From the NCBI GenBank assembly GCA_963989385.1, contig OZ022500.1, positions 21,218,460 through 21,282,459 on the forward strand: DNA of 64,000 bases, given 5' to 3'. Source of the DNA: Ctena decussata (taxonomy: Eukaryota > Mollusca > Bivalvia > Lucinida > Lucinidae). Positions 28,801 through 41,691 of this stretch are shown in pieces (the first letter of the stretch is position 1; each line of letters opens with the position of its first letter). A model generated the notes under the pieces. The model had not been told where the DNA came from and made no database searches. It was given only the letters and a program-made list of their open reading frames with translations. The position numbers and the translations under genes are program-made.

Positions 28801-31800
28801 CTTTGGGGCTTCAGGCCCGCCATCTGGGTCTCTGTGTTATGTGTAATATGTAGGCCCCAGATAATGAGTATCTGATGACAGTTTGAGATAAGTTATCCAT
28901 GTAGTTAGATTTCAATATATGTTGTGACATCTCATCAGAATCGCCTCGCCGAGGCGATTCAAATGAGTTATCACAACATATATTTCAAGGCAAAAAAGAC
29001 ATTATCAAAAATTATCATCAAATTGACCCCTAAATATGTCATATTTTCAAGTCCCTTCCCCCAACCCCCTCCCCAGCCCCCATACACATACCTCTTGGTA
29101 CCTGCCAGCCCCACCAGTTATCCAAAGCCCCACCAGTACCTGGTGGTTTCGATCCGGGTCTGCCGTTATTGGAGGGCAAACAGGCCTCACAACTGGAGGG
29201 CAGCTCTGTAGTTCACTGTTACTCAAATAGTCAGCATGTAGACCTCATCTTGACCACATTAATGGGGAGTTACAAATAGATTTTACCTTGAAGCAGTCAT
29301 ATGACTGAATTGTGTCTTTAAAAAATTTTAACCATAAACTTTAATATGAATTTCAAAGTCTATGACCTTGACTTCAAGGTCACCGAATAGGGTGGGAGTA
29401 GTAATCATCAACATCAGTTCAAATATTATTTATATCTATCAAGGCATTACAGACTTTAATATGAATTTCAAAGTCTATGACCTTGACTTCAAGGTCACCG
29501 AATAGGGTGGGAGTAGTAACCATCAACATCAGTTCAAATATTATTTATATCTATCAAGGCATTACAGAGCAAGTCACCTTCAGAGAACTTTAACCAAACT
29601 CCAAGCAGATTGTAAAGCAGAGGTGGGCAAAAACTCGAGTTCCTGGGAAAAAAACACCGGACCTTCCGTAAGCAAAACATGCTCTCTCACTTGTGCGTCA
29701 AGCTGCGTCGAGCAAGGCTCGAACCCATCGTAGTGAGAGACCTAATGTTTAAGAGTCAGCCCTCTTATCAACCAGGACACAAAGGCCCCCAGCCAAGGGT
29801 AAAGGACATGTGGATCTTTAAAAGCAACTTTATAACCAAAACGTCCAGTCTGGACAGTGACACCAACACCAGTCTCTTCCTCTTCTTTGTATGGGTGGGC
29901 TTAAAAAAATCCATTCTAAACCATCTGATTTTGTTTTTATTGTAGAAACTTTTATTTTCTACAGTTTTATTAACACTTTACGCACCAGCGACGAAAATAG
30001 CATAATTTGCGAACAGTGCAGATCCTGATGAGGCGGCTCATTATGAGCCGCCTCATCAAGATCTACATTGTTTGCCCTCTAGTCTTTGAATAGTCAATAT
30101 GAAATATCCTGGACAAGGCATTTTTTTCATTTTTGCAGACGTAAATTTTGTCGTCTGCTTTTTGGTGCTTAAAGAGTTAAAGCATGACCTTTTCTCGACA
30201 AATAAACTGATGAAATGGATCCCTGCTGTATCAAATTGTATCACAGATTAAACAGCTGAACAAACACTCTTCTTAATGAACACCTACAAGGATTCTTTCA
30301 CAGCAAGAAAGAAAATCAATGCAAGACAACAACTCTGAACTTGGTATCAATTTCTCAGTCTTTTCTGGTATCACAATACTGAGCAATGTAAAACAATGTT
30401 TTATGGTGACCTTGATTCTGTTTCTGGACAAAGGATTTTGATGGTTATTCTGTATGTCTCCAAACTATTACACAGTGCTCCAGATAAGAAGGGGTAACAA
30501 GGATAGTTTAGGGATAATTTTCCTTATCTCTCCATAAAAACAAATGTTGTGATCCCTCATTAGAACTGTCTTGCCGAGACGGTTCTAATGACAGGTCACT
30601 TTGTATGTTTTCGTTGAAAAATAAGAAAAATTATCTTTGATTTATCATCAATACCCCTCTTATCTGGAGCTCTACATACATGTAGGTTACATCAGAACTA
30701 ACTCTGTACTGCACCTAAGACAGAATTGCCTCTGCACTACTTTTCAAATAAGGAGTCACAAAAAAATTATGGAAAGCTAACAGAATTTTTCCAGAACTAC
30801 ATGTACATGTACCAACAACATAACCCCAACCCCCAGATCCACATCCTGCCCCTCTTTATCTGGAGTAATATGACTTCAGATACCAGGGCCCAGGTGCTCA
30901 TATGATATGCAGTGAAGCCCTAATATAGTAACACGAATCCTGCAGAATGCTATATTGGACCTGCCTTGAGCAAGAGTCTGGAAAGAATGACAGCTCATTC
31001 TTCACATTGTACAAGTAACTTGGTTATGTTGGCTTACTGACCTTGAGATATCAACACAGTGCCATGATATCTTCATGCAAGGCCAGTGACAATTCAAATT
31101 CTGTCAGTAGGTTCATGAGATAGTAAACATTCAAGTCCTATGACCTTGAAAATGGGGTCAAGGTCACCAGCACATAAACATCCCTTACGCTTGTCCCAAC
31201 AACTGATCTATGCAACTTTGGTGAAACTACAAAATCTGTCCATATGCTCATTTTTTAAATCCAAAGTTCTCCTCTGACCTTGAAAATAGTTAGTCCCAAA
31301 TCCTTATCATCTCTAAGGACTCAAAATAATAGAGGAAAAACAGAACCAACAATCATCAGCGGTTAGGTTGACATTTTTTATTTGCGTCTACGCGTTTCGG
31401 TCTTACAAAGACCTTCCTCAGGACAAATTTTTACACATACAGAGCTACTGAAGTAGTATAAAACAGTAAGTTTGTATCACGTGGTCTGATTGTGTTCAAA
31501 CCGGAAGCCAATATGGTGGACAGTTACTATGGTAAATGAACGTATAGTTAACGTTACGTAATTACATAAAATTAAAGTGAAAGTAGGATTTTGTTACATG
31601 CATGGTACGCAACTTGCGGCAAGGTTGGTATGAATTTATTATACTTGAAGTCGAAAGAAAGATAAAATAGGATGAGTATTTAAAACGAAAAATCCAGCAT
31701 AATGTGGAGATTAGGTAAGTTCATACATGTATGTACAAATGTTTTACGTTTCAGCCCTAACGACTGTTACATCACGGCGACGTTTAGTGTTAATATATGT

Positions 31801-34800
31801 ACTGGAATTAATGTTAATCTCTTTGTAACACACTTTTAAGGCCTCCCCGAGGAATGAGTACAACCCGTAACAACTTCTGTGTGGCCATATCAAGATAATG
31901 TCATCCGTATAGTTGCGCCAGTGTACTTGTGATAGCTTGCAGGTTAACGAGGATTCTCTGTTTTAATGTGCTGTTGCACAGATAATATGGTTTCATCCAT
32001 GTTGTTTATCAGATTTATCTTCGGGACTGAAGATAGTGGCACTCGTCATGTGTAGGCGTCTTCTTGAGAAATCAGAAATTGTTCCCTTCTAATCTGCAAA
32101 TCTAGTAGGATATTGTTTTTTAATCTTTTGCCGAGTTATCGTTTCCGTTTTTGCTGTATCGGTAGTCCCTTATCTTTATACGATGAGAATCATACAATTT
32201 ACATTTTTCTGAAATTTCGGGTATATGTTTTCCCATCTCCCGGAAGAGTTGCTATGGATACGGAACAGGAAGGGGAGGCTAACGTATCTACAAACCACTC
32301 CTTGTCTTCTTGAGAACTCATGATAACTTGATATGCCGGTTACTTATTGAAAGTAAAAGTAAGGCTGCTGCGGTGGATCCAGAAGGATGCAAGGATCTCT
32401 AAGGACTGTCCCGATGATATATCCATGCAATTTTGAAGAAAATCCACTATATTGGTTCTAAATATACATGGCCTTAAGTGCTGAGTTTGAACACTCAGTC
32501 ATCCTCTGACCTTGAAAATGGAGTCAAAGTCACTTAGAAAACCAATTGAGGTCTTGAGATTATCCCACTGGTATATCCATGAAAGACTGGTTCCGGACTA
32601 AGAAGGATTTAATGCTCGGGTCAAAGTTAATGTAAACATACAAATGAAAACTAGACTCCTACATCGCAACTTGCTATAGAAGGTGCAACAAAAATGGTAT
32701 CTACAGTTATCTAAGATGATATCTATATCTAAGATGATGCCTAAAGACTTAAAGTTAATTTCATCTACAGTAAAACCCTAATCAAGTACAATATGATATC
32801 TACAGTATCTAATGTCATTCTTGAACTGAATACTCTTACTAGATACCACATCACATTGCTAAAATGACATTGGCACCTTACATCAATACATTGTAAAGTA
32901 AGACATCCATGAAATACTGGCCAGTCATGAACCACAGGGGATCAGATATCTGCTAACAAATGGACAGCCATGTTAAGTTGTTAACCATGGAACTGATACA
33001 TATATCTGTCTAACCAAGACAATAAAATATACACCATATAATCAGAAATTCCCAACAAAAAAAATCTTAAATGTTTGGGCACTCCCAGTCTTGAACAATG
33101 TGACATCTACGTGTGAACCTGAAGATACATATATGAATGGAATGACAATGATTACCATAGTTATAACAGAGCTACAGATAAGGGTGGAGTAATTGGAGTG
33201 CCAGTGCGTCCAGTGCTCCAGATAGGATGAGTATTTGAGGCTATTCTGAGATAATTTTTCTTATTTCTCAATGGAAACATATGTATAACCCCTCATTAGA
33301 ACCGTCTCACTGAGACGGTTCTAATGAGGGGTCACAATGTATGTTTTTACGAAGGAGGGAAATTATCCCTTAAGGTGGTGATTTATGGTAAATGTAAAAA
33401 TCTGCATAAAACCATAAAAAAGTAACGTATCTCCCTGAGAGTTAGCAGACTTCTTATTTTCGTTGTTCTTTACAGTTTAGAATACAAAATAGATGTACAT
33501 GCTGCTTAAAAAAGTGTTTTTATAAGGAAAGATCAAAGGGTAATTTTCTGCGAATAAATCTGAAAAAAATAATATCGTTCTTGAAAATTTACGTAGTGCT
33601 GAAGGTGCATTATTGCATAATGAAGAGCGTCCTAGCAATTATTTATTCCAAGTCTTTCTCAAATTGTAATGTAGACCAGATGAAAACGGTAGCTTTTTCT
33701 CATTGCTCAACCATGTACAAAGTAAATGTACACTGGACGCATTTATTAAATATAGGGTAGGCAAGCATACCTATGTTAACACCTACAATATAAATAATAC
33801 ATTACTGACATGATCAGTGGTGTGTAGATGAAATTGTTCAACCTTGTTAAAATAGTATCACCTGTCTCACCTGTGTGTTTTGACAAAAAAATTTGGACAC
33901 AGACTGCATCTTTTTTCATCTGCTCAGCCTGATAATGTGTGAAAGAGTTTGAAAAAATAATTGCTAGGACGCTCTCCATTATGCAACAAGGTACTCTAAG
34001 CACTAAGTATATTTTCAATAATGATATTATTTTTTCAGATTTATTCGCAGAAAATTACCCTTTGATCATCTCTTATAAACACACTTTTTAACATTTACAA
34101 ATGCTGCATTTTGGGATTCTAAATTATGAGAAACAACATAAAGAAGGCAGCTGCTAAGTTTTGGAAAGATCAGTGTTATTTTGAGTATTTTATGCAGATT
34201 TTTGTCTTTGTCCCAAATCAGTGATTATCACCACCTTAATTATCCCTGTTTCTCTTTCTTACCTGCAGCCGGGCCGCGTAGCGCAATCGGCAGGGCACCT
34301 GACTCGTAAGTCAGAGGTCCTGGGTTCAAATCCCGGTCTGGCCACATACTTTCGTTTCTCCTTCCGCTGATTCAAGAAGGGCAGTTGTCAGGTACTGGCG
34401 AAAGTATGTGCACTTAGTACTGGTTAACCGCTTAGAAGGTCTAAGCCTGCCCAGTATTAGTGTGGTTAGGTTAACTGACCGTCCCGACATGACCTTAGTT
34501 GTTTACCGTGGACGTTAAGCATCAAATCAACCAACCAACCAACAACTTTCTTACCTGGAGCAGTGGGGTATGATAATATTTCTGTAATCCTTTCCGTTCA
34601 CCCTCCATAGAAATTTAAAGTTCCCTTCTCATTAGAACTTTCTAGTGAAGGTGACAATGTATGTCTGTATGGAGAATACACGAAAAATCATCCCTGACTT
34701 ATTATCAACCCACTTTTCGCCCAATCCCACCCACACCCCACACCCACTCTTATTTGTAGCTCTGCATATATAAGATAGTTACCTTGGTCTGTAGATCAAC

Positions 34801-36358
34801 AGCGTTCTGTTCGTTCTGCAGCAGCAGAGCAGCTGATTTGGTGTCGTCTTTCTTGGCAGCAATATGAAGTGCGGGAAGTCGAACCTTGCCCTTGGTATCA
34901 TGTTCTAGTAGTACCGCAACAACACGCTCATGTCCCTGCTGGAGAGCTACTGCTAAGGGAGTGAACCCATCCTGCAAACAGACAATATTATGGTCAATTT
35001 CAATGTATTTATTTGCTGTTGAGCCCTCATAGGCTGGAAGTTACCAAACAATTAGTTATGCCGGTCTGCTATTATTCTGATATGAAGCCCAGATGGTGAT
35101 GGCCACAGAACGAAGTTTCTGGACTGGTCCTGTGGTGCAGGTAAGATGGATGTGTGGATGTCTGGCTGTTTTATGACCCATTCAACAGTACTTCAGTCAT
35201 TCTGAGCCATTGTAAGGTTATACTGAAAGGCTGTGAGCGAAAGAATCTCATTTATAGCATTCAAACCCTGACTGCTACCTTTGCAGGCCAGGGCATAAAA
35301 CAATGGTTATGGTTCTGATTCTTATATTGCCTAAATAGATTACTTCATTCTCATCCATCTAGCCTAATGTATTAGTAAAATGCTACTGAAATAGCCATCA
35401 TATTACCTCAAATTGTTGACCCATTCTCTGATACACAAAACTAAATAAAGTACAAGTCTTTGTTCTGCCCTTCATCAAATTGTTCTGTTTGTTACCGGCT
35501 GAATAATTTATCAAAACTAATCCATGCAAAACTCTCAAGTAAAGGCAAAAGGTAACCATAGTTAGGTAGATCACCATGAGGCAATTTATACCATCATTTT
35601 ATAAAAACAAATGATTCAAATGTTTGTCAATCCCCTCATCACCACACACTATCTAAGTTAAAAGAATTTAGTGCGAGTATGTCACATCTCCCACTACCCT
35701 TGCTTTTCAAGTTTCCATTAAAAGGCTAGGGCCTGGATGTTCAAAACTAAAGATATTAGTTAATGAGACATTAAATTTTCAAACGTAAAATTTTTACATA
35801 AAAACAGTGCCATTTTTTGGCCAAAAAAATGTGAGCAGCTTTTCACCATTTTTCAGCAAAAAATATTACCACAATTGATTTTGTGAACACTATAAGACTT
35901 CATTAAAGAATCCTCGACTAACGACTTTGTTAAGCTAACAATGCTTTGAACAACCAGGCCCAGGAGAACATACATGGTAATTAAAAATGCAAGCTCCTAC
36001 GTTTAGCCTACAGTAGCAATGCTATTTGACTCATAAGTACATAAAGCTATTTGACTCATAAGTACATAAACTTATCACACGTAGTATGAAAATTTCAGCT
36101 TTGTGAAACAAAAGCTGGAGTTCTCCGTGGCCAAACCCAAACTTTCAAGAGTTTTGTGAGAAGTCCACTAGTTGTTTCAATTCCAAGTAAAAATTGTGCA
36201 TGGATATGTTTTACATATATATGAGTCAAATAGCAGTGATATAGTTTAGCTATTCTTGGTGAAGCTTGAATGTTTTTATGCCCACTTGGGAGTGGAAGTG
36301 TGTATTTACCAGGCATGTTGATAGCTAAGTTTTGTACAATTCCCTCCCCCCCCCCACC

Positions 36359-36391
<33 letters not shown>

Positions 36392-39300
36392 CCCTAAACT
36401 GCACAACATTTAGGTTTCAACAAAAGGTCATTATCATTTTCTCTTTTGGAATTTATTAGAGCTTTTCATCATCTACTTGAAAATACTTCCCCCAACTGTT
36501 ATATAATGTGCAAAAACTTAAAAAAATCGTCCATCACCGAGCAATTTCAAAGCTCATCTATCACCAAAGCATATTAGTCAGAAAATCTATAAGTGATTTA
36601 TAATGCTGCAGCAGTTCTATGCGAATTGGTAACATAGTTGAGAGGAAACACAATTCTGGAAACGAAATTCTGTTGAAAATTTTCAAAGTGAAGGTATACT
36701 ACTAAGTTAAGAAAACTGTTAGGGGTATCTAAGATTAAAATACCTGTATGTTATCTTTACAGCCAAAAAGGTCTAAACTGTAAATTCAAACCAGGGTGGT
36801 TACTTTCAATGGTACCATAGTAAATAAGCACTGGTACTCTTTCAAACACTGAATGCTGTTTTAATTTTGGTTTACCATTGTAACCTATATTCTATAACAT
36901 TTAGAGATCCGCCATAATTTGTACAAATGTTTCATAATAGGGAGAAGAACTCTATAAGCACACAGCTTCCGTTCTAATCCCATAGCTTGTACTGATATGC
37001 TATTTGTACATGTATGTGTATATATGTATGTCAATGGAAAAGCGAAATAAATGTTTAAACCAATTGAACAAAATTCAGTCAGCGCCAGATATCAGCTAAC
37101 CTTTTGTTCATTGTTTCAGTAAGAGCCAGACATCAGAAAAATTAACATATCCTTGTATTCATTTTTATATTTTGGCAGATGCACCCCCAATTAAGCCCTT
37201 CATAAAGAGCAAAAAGACATCACACTGATGAACATCCAGACTGTTTTAATGGATTATTGCTACTTTATGTCCTTTGCAACAGTATTCAGAATAATAGGAG
37301 GCTGATAATGAAAGACTGTGTGCAATGAAACCACGTTTATGGTTGAAAAGATCTCTATCTCAACCAGAAATCGAACCCCAAATTGTTTTGAACAAACCTG
37401 GAAAGTAAGTATTCTAGCCTAATTAAATGACTATTATTACAAGTGTACAAGAAAACTTCAAAGCGGAATATGAAAAAGCAAGCTGATATGAAACTATCTA
37501 CTACATTGTAAGTTACAGTGCTCTAAATGAGTTTTGATAATAATTCTGAGAAAATTTCAATCTTCAACAGAACATGTTATGACACCTTATCAGAACCACC
37601 ATGTGGTTCGAATGAGGGCCACAAGTATGTATTTTATAGCAAAATTAACTCTTAAAGTGCCAAAAAACAAATTTGGAAATTTATGTCTGCAAAATGTCAA
37701 AAAAGATTTCGTCCAAGCTATAGAGGGCAAACAGTATAGGTCCAGTTGAGGTGGCTCATGATGAGCCTCCTCATTTGGATCTAGCCTGTTTGCAAATTCA
37801 ACGGTTTTCATTTTTGGCACTTCAAGCATTAAGAAAATTTTTACCCAATAATTTTTATCAAATCCTGTCTTATCTGGAACTCCTTAGTCCCACAAGAAAT
37901 CTCCCCTAACCAGGGCTACAGAAATCCGATTTTTTGTCGGTCCAGACCGATTTTGAGTTCGAAAAACCGATTCAGTTGGCATAAGGCACATTTTTTTCGG
38001 TCCGAAAAAACACGATTTGCGATGTATGATGACATAATTACCTGGATTTTAGCCATGTGTCATTTGTTTGTTTATTATTAATCCAATAATCACGCACTGC
38101 TGTCAAAAGTTATCACAGATAAACAAAGTGTCGATTGTCTTGCCAAGGTGTGAACTAGAAATCTTCGATAATTAGCACGTGTCACAATTTTGTGGCCAGC
38201 GGCGAAGGTTTTACACACATACACGTGCCGATGCACGGAAAAAGGCTGTGCAACGTAAGGTTACTGACTATTGTATACTTTCAAAGATAGCATAAGGAAA
38301 GAATTTGACTAGCAAAAAGGAAATTTAAACCGGCCTTGATTATGTGCAGTCTGGTCAGGTTGTTTTTAGCCGACGTCATTTCTCGCGCAGAATTTTTTTT
38401 TCTTCGTCCGAAGGTACCTTTTTGCAAGTATATTTTCATATTTCAAGGGAATTAACTCGAATACAGTAAAATACGTCAATCGTAATACTTCGGCCAATTC
38501 CGTAACTGAAGATCGGCGAGGATATCCGATTGTGTACTTTCACTTTCGGTCTGACTGTCTCTGCGCTTTAAAAGCGCATTTTTTCACGATAAGTAAGAAC
38601 ATGTGGACTAAATGGCTACTTCAGCGATGACATCCGCGTTATAACGGCGCCCCAGTATAGTCATTAGTTTTCGTGACTTTTTTTGGATTGTGGAATACAC
38701 AGTGTAGTCATTAGTTTTCGTGTCTATTTTGGATTCGTATGACGTCATCGGCCGTCCGGACCGGTTTGGATTTCAAAATTTCTGTAGCCCTGCCCCTAAC
38801 TATCACCGCAAGAGAAAACTTCAACTAACTGCCATAATGATCCTAAATATTGGGATGTAAGTGACTGACAAAATATAAACCTAGATCAGGCTGACCCTAT
38901 ATAAACAGCATCTGCTAGGCTATGGAAAAACACCATGGACATAGGTAAAGTTTGTATCACGGACCTGCATGATCGCAAAAAGAGCACAATGCTATGATGA
39001 TATATCAAATGACTGTTCCTTTTTATTGGAAACTGGTCAGACACTGGTAAAATCAAATTATTGAATTCTCATTTACATATTTGTTAAGGTGTCCAAAAAT
39101 TAGGATAATTATGGCAGGCAGAAACAGTTTAAGCACTACCGGTATACCCCTTTAGCTGCCAGTATTCCAGAACCTGCTTTAGACACCGAGCCTCACCATG
39201 GTGTCTTATTTCTGCCCTTCAATCACTCCTATCTAACACTTACCTCAAAGCCCCAAAAATGAATATTGTTGAATTACACAGATCTAAATGGGGCAGCTCA

Positions 39301-41660
39301 TAATTAGCTGCCTTATCGGGATCTACACTGTTTGTCCCTTTGTCTTTGTATTTTCAATATGATGTAGTTTTGGAAAAAAACATTTTGCAGAGGTAAATTT
39401 TGTCCTCTGTCTATTTTATTTTATTCTATTTTTTTTTTTTTTCAAGCTTTAAGGTTAACTTGAAAATGTTGCTTGTTTTAACCCATTCCATTCAGGTTAC
39501 CCCTTTAGGGGTATCTGGGCAAACAGTTTGGATCCAGATCAGGCCACACAAATGTGTGGCCTGATCTGAGATCCAAACTGTTTACTGCCTAGGCATCATT
39601 TCTACAAGAGTTAGACCAATATTGTCAAAATATTCTTGATTTTTGATGCAGATGACAATTTCAGCAGACAACAAAAAATACCTAGAATGCAATGGGTTAA
39701 TATCTGACTATTTCTGAGACACATTTTTCTCTCTGTCCCCCACGATGAGGCTCAATTACGGTAAGTAAGACTTCATACTATACCTGTGGCATACTGCGTC
39801 TATCACCAGCCGTCTCCTCGTTATTGTTAAGGGCCTAGAAGTTTTTCCAACAGTTTATCTCATGTTGATAGATTGTAAATAACCGTCTAACAGTCACAAA
39901 ATTGCCTGATTCTGTATGTGTTTGCATTAGAGATATACCTCACAGTGATGAGTTTTCTTGGCAACTTTGTAACAGTAGCAGAAAACAAATGCAGAGACCA
40001 CGTTGTTTAGTGCACACGTACAGCCACATGTATTTGCAGCAGAATTTAAAACCTGGACTGGAATGGGCTAGAACCTTCAATTGCCTACAGTTTGCTCCCA
40101 GAGCCTGGGATAGTAATCTTACAGGAAAGAATGGGAGTAGGAGCAAATTCTTTCCTACAAGATTGTCATCCCGAACCAATGTAACAAAGTGGAGATAGTC
40201 CCTATCAATCCATTCCACTACATTCCATTCCATGTTTTAGGTTATGCCTGTATATTCTATTTAGGAATGTTTAAAACTATACGCTGGCACCAAACCCTCA
40301 CTGTGGTCCTTAAATGCAAGACATTGATACAAATAGTATCTAAAAGCTCAGTTACAGCTGAACAAATGCAGTTTTCCACAAATGACATATGAAAGTGAGA
40401 ATAACAACTTAAATGACATATGAAAGTGAGAATAACAACTTGTATAAAATAACATACTTTAAACTTAATTAGAAGTTATACCCAACATGCTAAATATATT
40501 TTTTTTCAATGGCATTACTCTAGATGAAACAAAAGAAAATTTGTATCACAGAAACAAGCACAAGAGGACTCAATTCTAATAATAACATGCAATGCTTTTG
40601 AAAATGTGAAAATGTATATAAAGGAAATGTGTACAAACAAAATGCAAACAATAATGATGGTCAACATCTTACTCTGATACCCCAAGAAATTGGGGAAACG
40701 TTTGCCATTTTGTTTATTTCTCCACAAAGCGTTTTATGTGGGACATCATTTGCTATAACTCTGACGAGATCCAATTGGTTATCTCTTAATACAGAATTAT
40801 AAAATATTTTCATCCAAATTTTGCCGTATTTTTACTGTAATACCAATAGGCCCATATAAAGGAGTTTGGGGATAATTGTGGGATTTTTTTTTCTCCATGA
40901 AAACATGTTGTGACCTCTCATTAGAACTGTCTCGGCAAGATAGTTCTTTATCTCTCATCTAAAACATAAGTTGTGACCCCACAATAGAACCGTCTTGACG
41001 AAATGGTTCTAATGGAGGTCATAACATGTTTTACAGCAGTTTTATACTCCCTCTTATCTGGACCTCTGTGACCCCACCAGTATATGAGCTGTGATACGAG
41101 AAAACCACCAAAGTGGCATGTGCGCCCAGCGAGGACTCAGATCAGCCTGGCCATCCACCCATTCTGATCAGTCTTTGCTGTGCACTGAAAGGGTCTAAGC
41201 TACTTCTATGTGGACAGCGAAGACTCTGATCAGACTGGGCTTATGCCCGGGTTGATCTGAGTCTGCGCTGGGTACACAACCACTTTGTTGGTTTTCTTGT
41301 ATTGCGGCTTATATGTAACCCAGATAAAGATATTGTACTTACCACGGTGGAGAGACTCTGGCTAGCCCCATTAGCCAAAAGAAACTTCACCACTTCAGCG
41401 TGACCCTCCTGAGCAGCCATGTACAGGGGTGTGAAACCAGTCTGAAATGTATTTTTATAAGGATATGAAACCAGACTACTATGTATAGAACAATGGTGGG
41501 TGATTGCCATCCCTAACCTCCACCCCAAACCCTCTACTTACCTCAGTATATAAACAGATCCTGATTCTACCGAAATTCTACATTTTTCGGAGGCTCTTTT
41601 CATCATTTAGCACATACAGCATAATTAACAGCTGAGGGCCAAATGAGGGGAAGCAAATGT

Positions 41661-41691
<31 letters not shown>

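Larger units (their letters stand above)
33215..34561. mobile_element. GCTCCAGATAAG-family MITE interrupted by two later insertions
   Basis: The left end GCTCCAGATAGGATGAG and the right end TTACCTGGAGC are 1.3 kb apart. The central palindrome AGAACCGTCTC/GAGACGGTTCT is intact at 33297-33322. The gap is explained by the TTAA element at 33374-34235 and the SINE at 34266-34545. Confidence 0.65.

Noticed and set aside
34267..34345. A tRNA gene (tRNA-Thr-like, loop CTCGTAA) on the plus strand
   Set aside because: The anticodon and acceptor stems do not pair in register, and the sequence is the head of a 280-bp repeat with target duplications present in four copies. It is a SINE head, not a tRNA gene.
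36095..36409. Glycine-run protein on the minus strand
   Set aside because: It is translation of the poly-C/(CA)n tract at 36342-36388.
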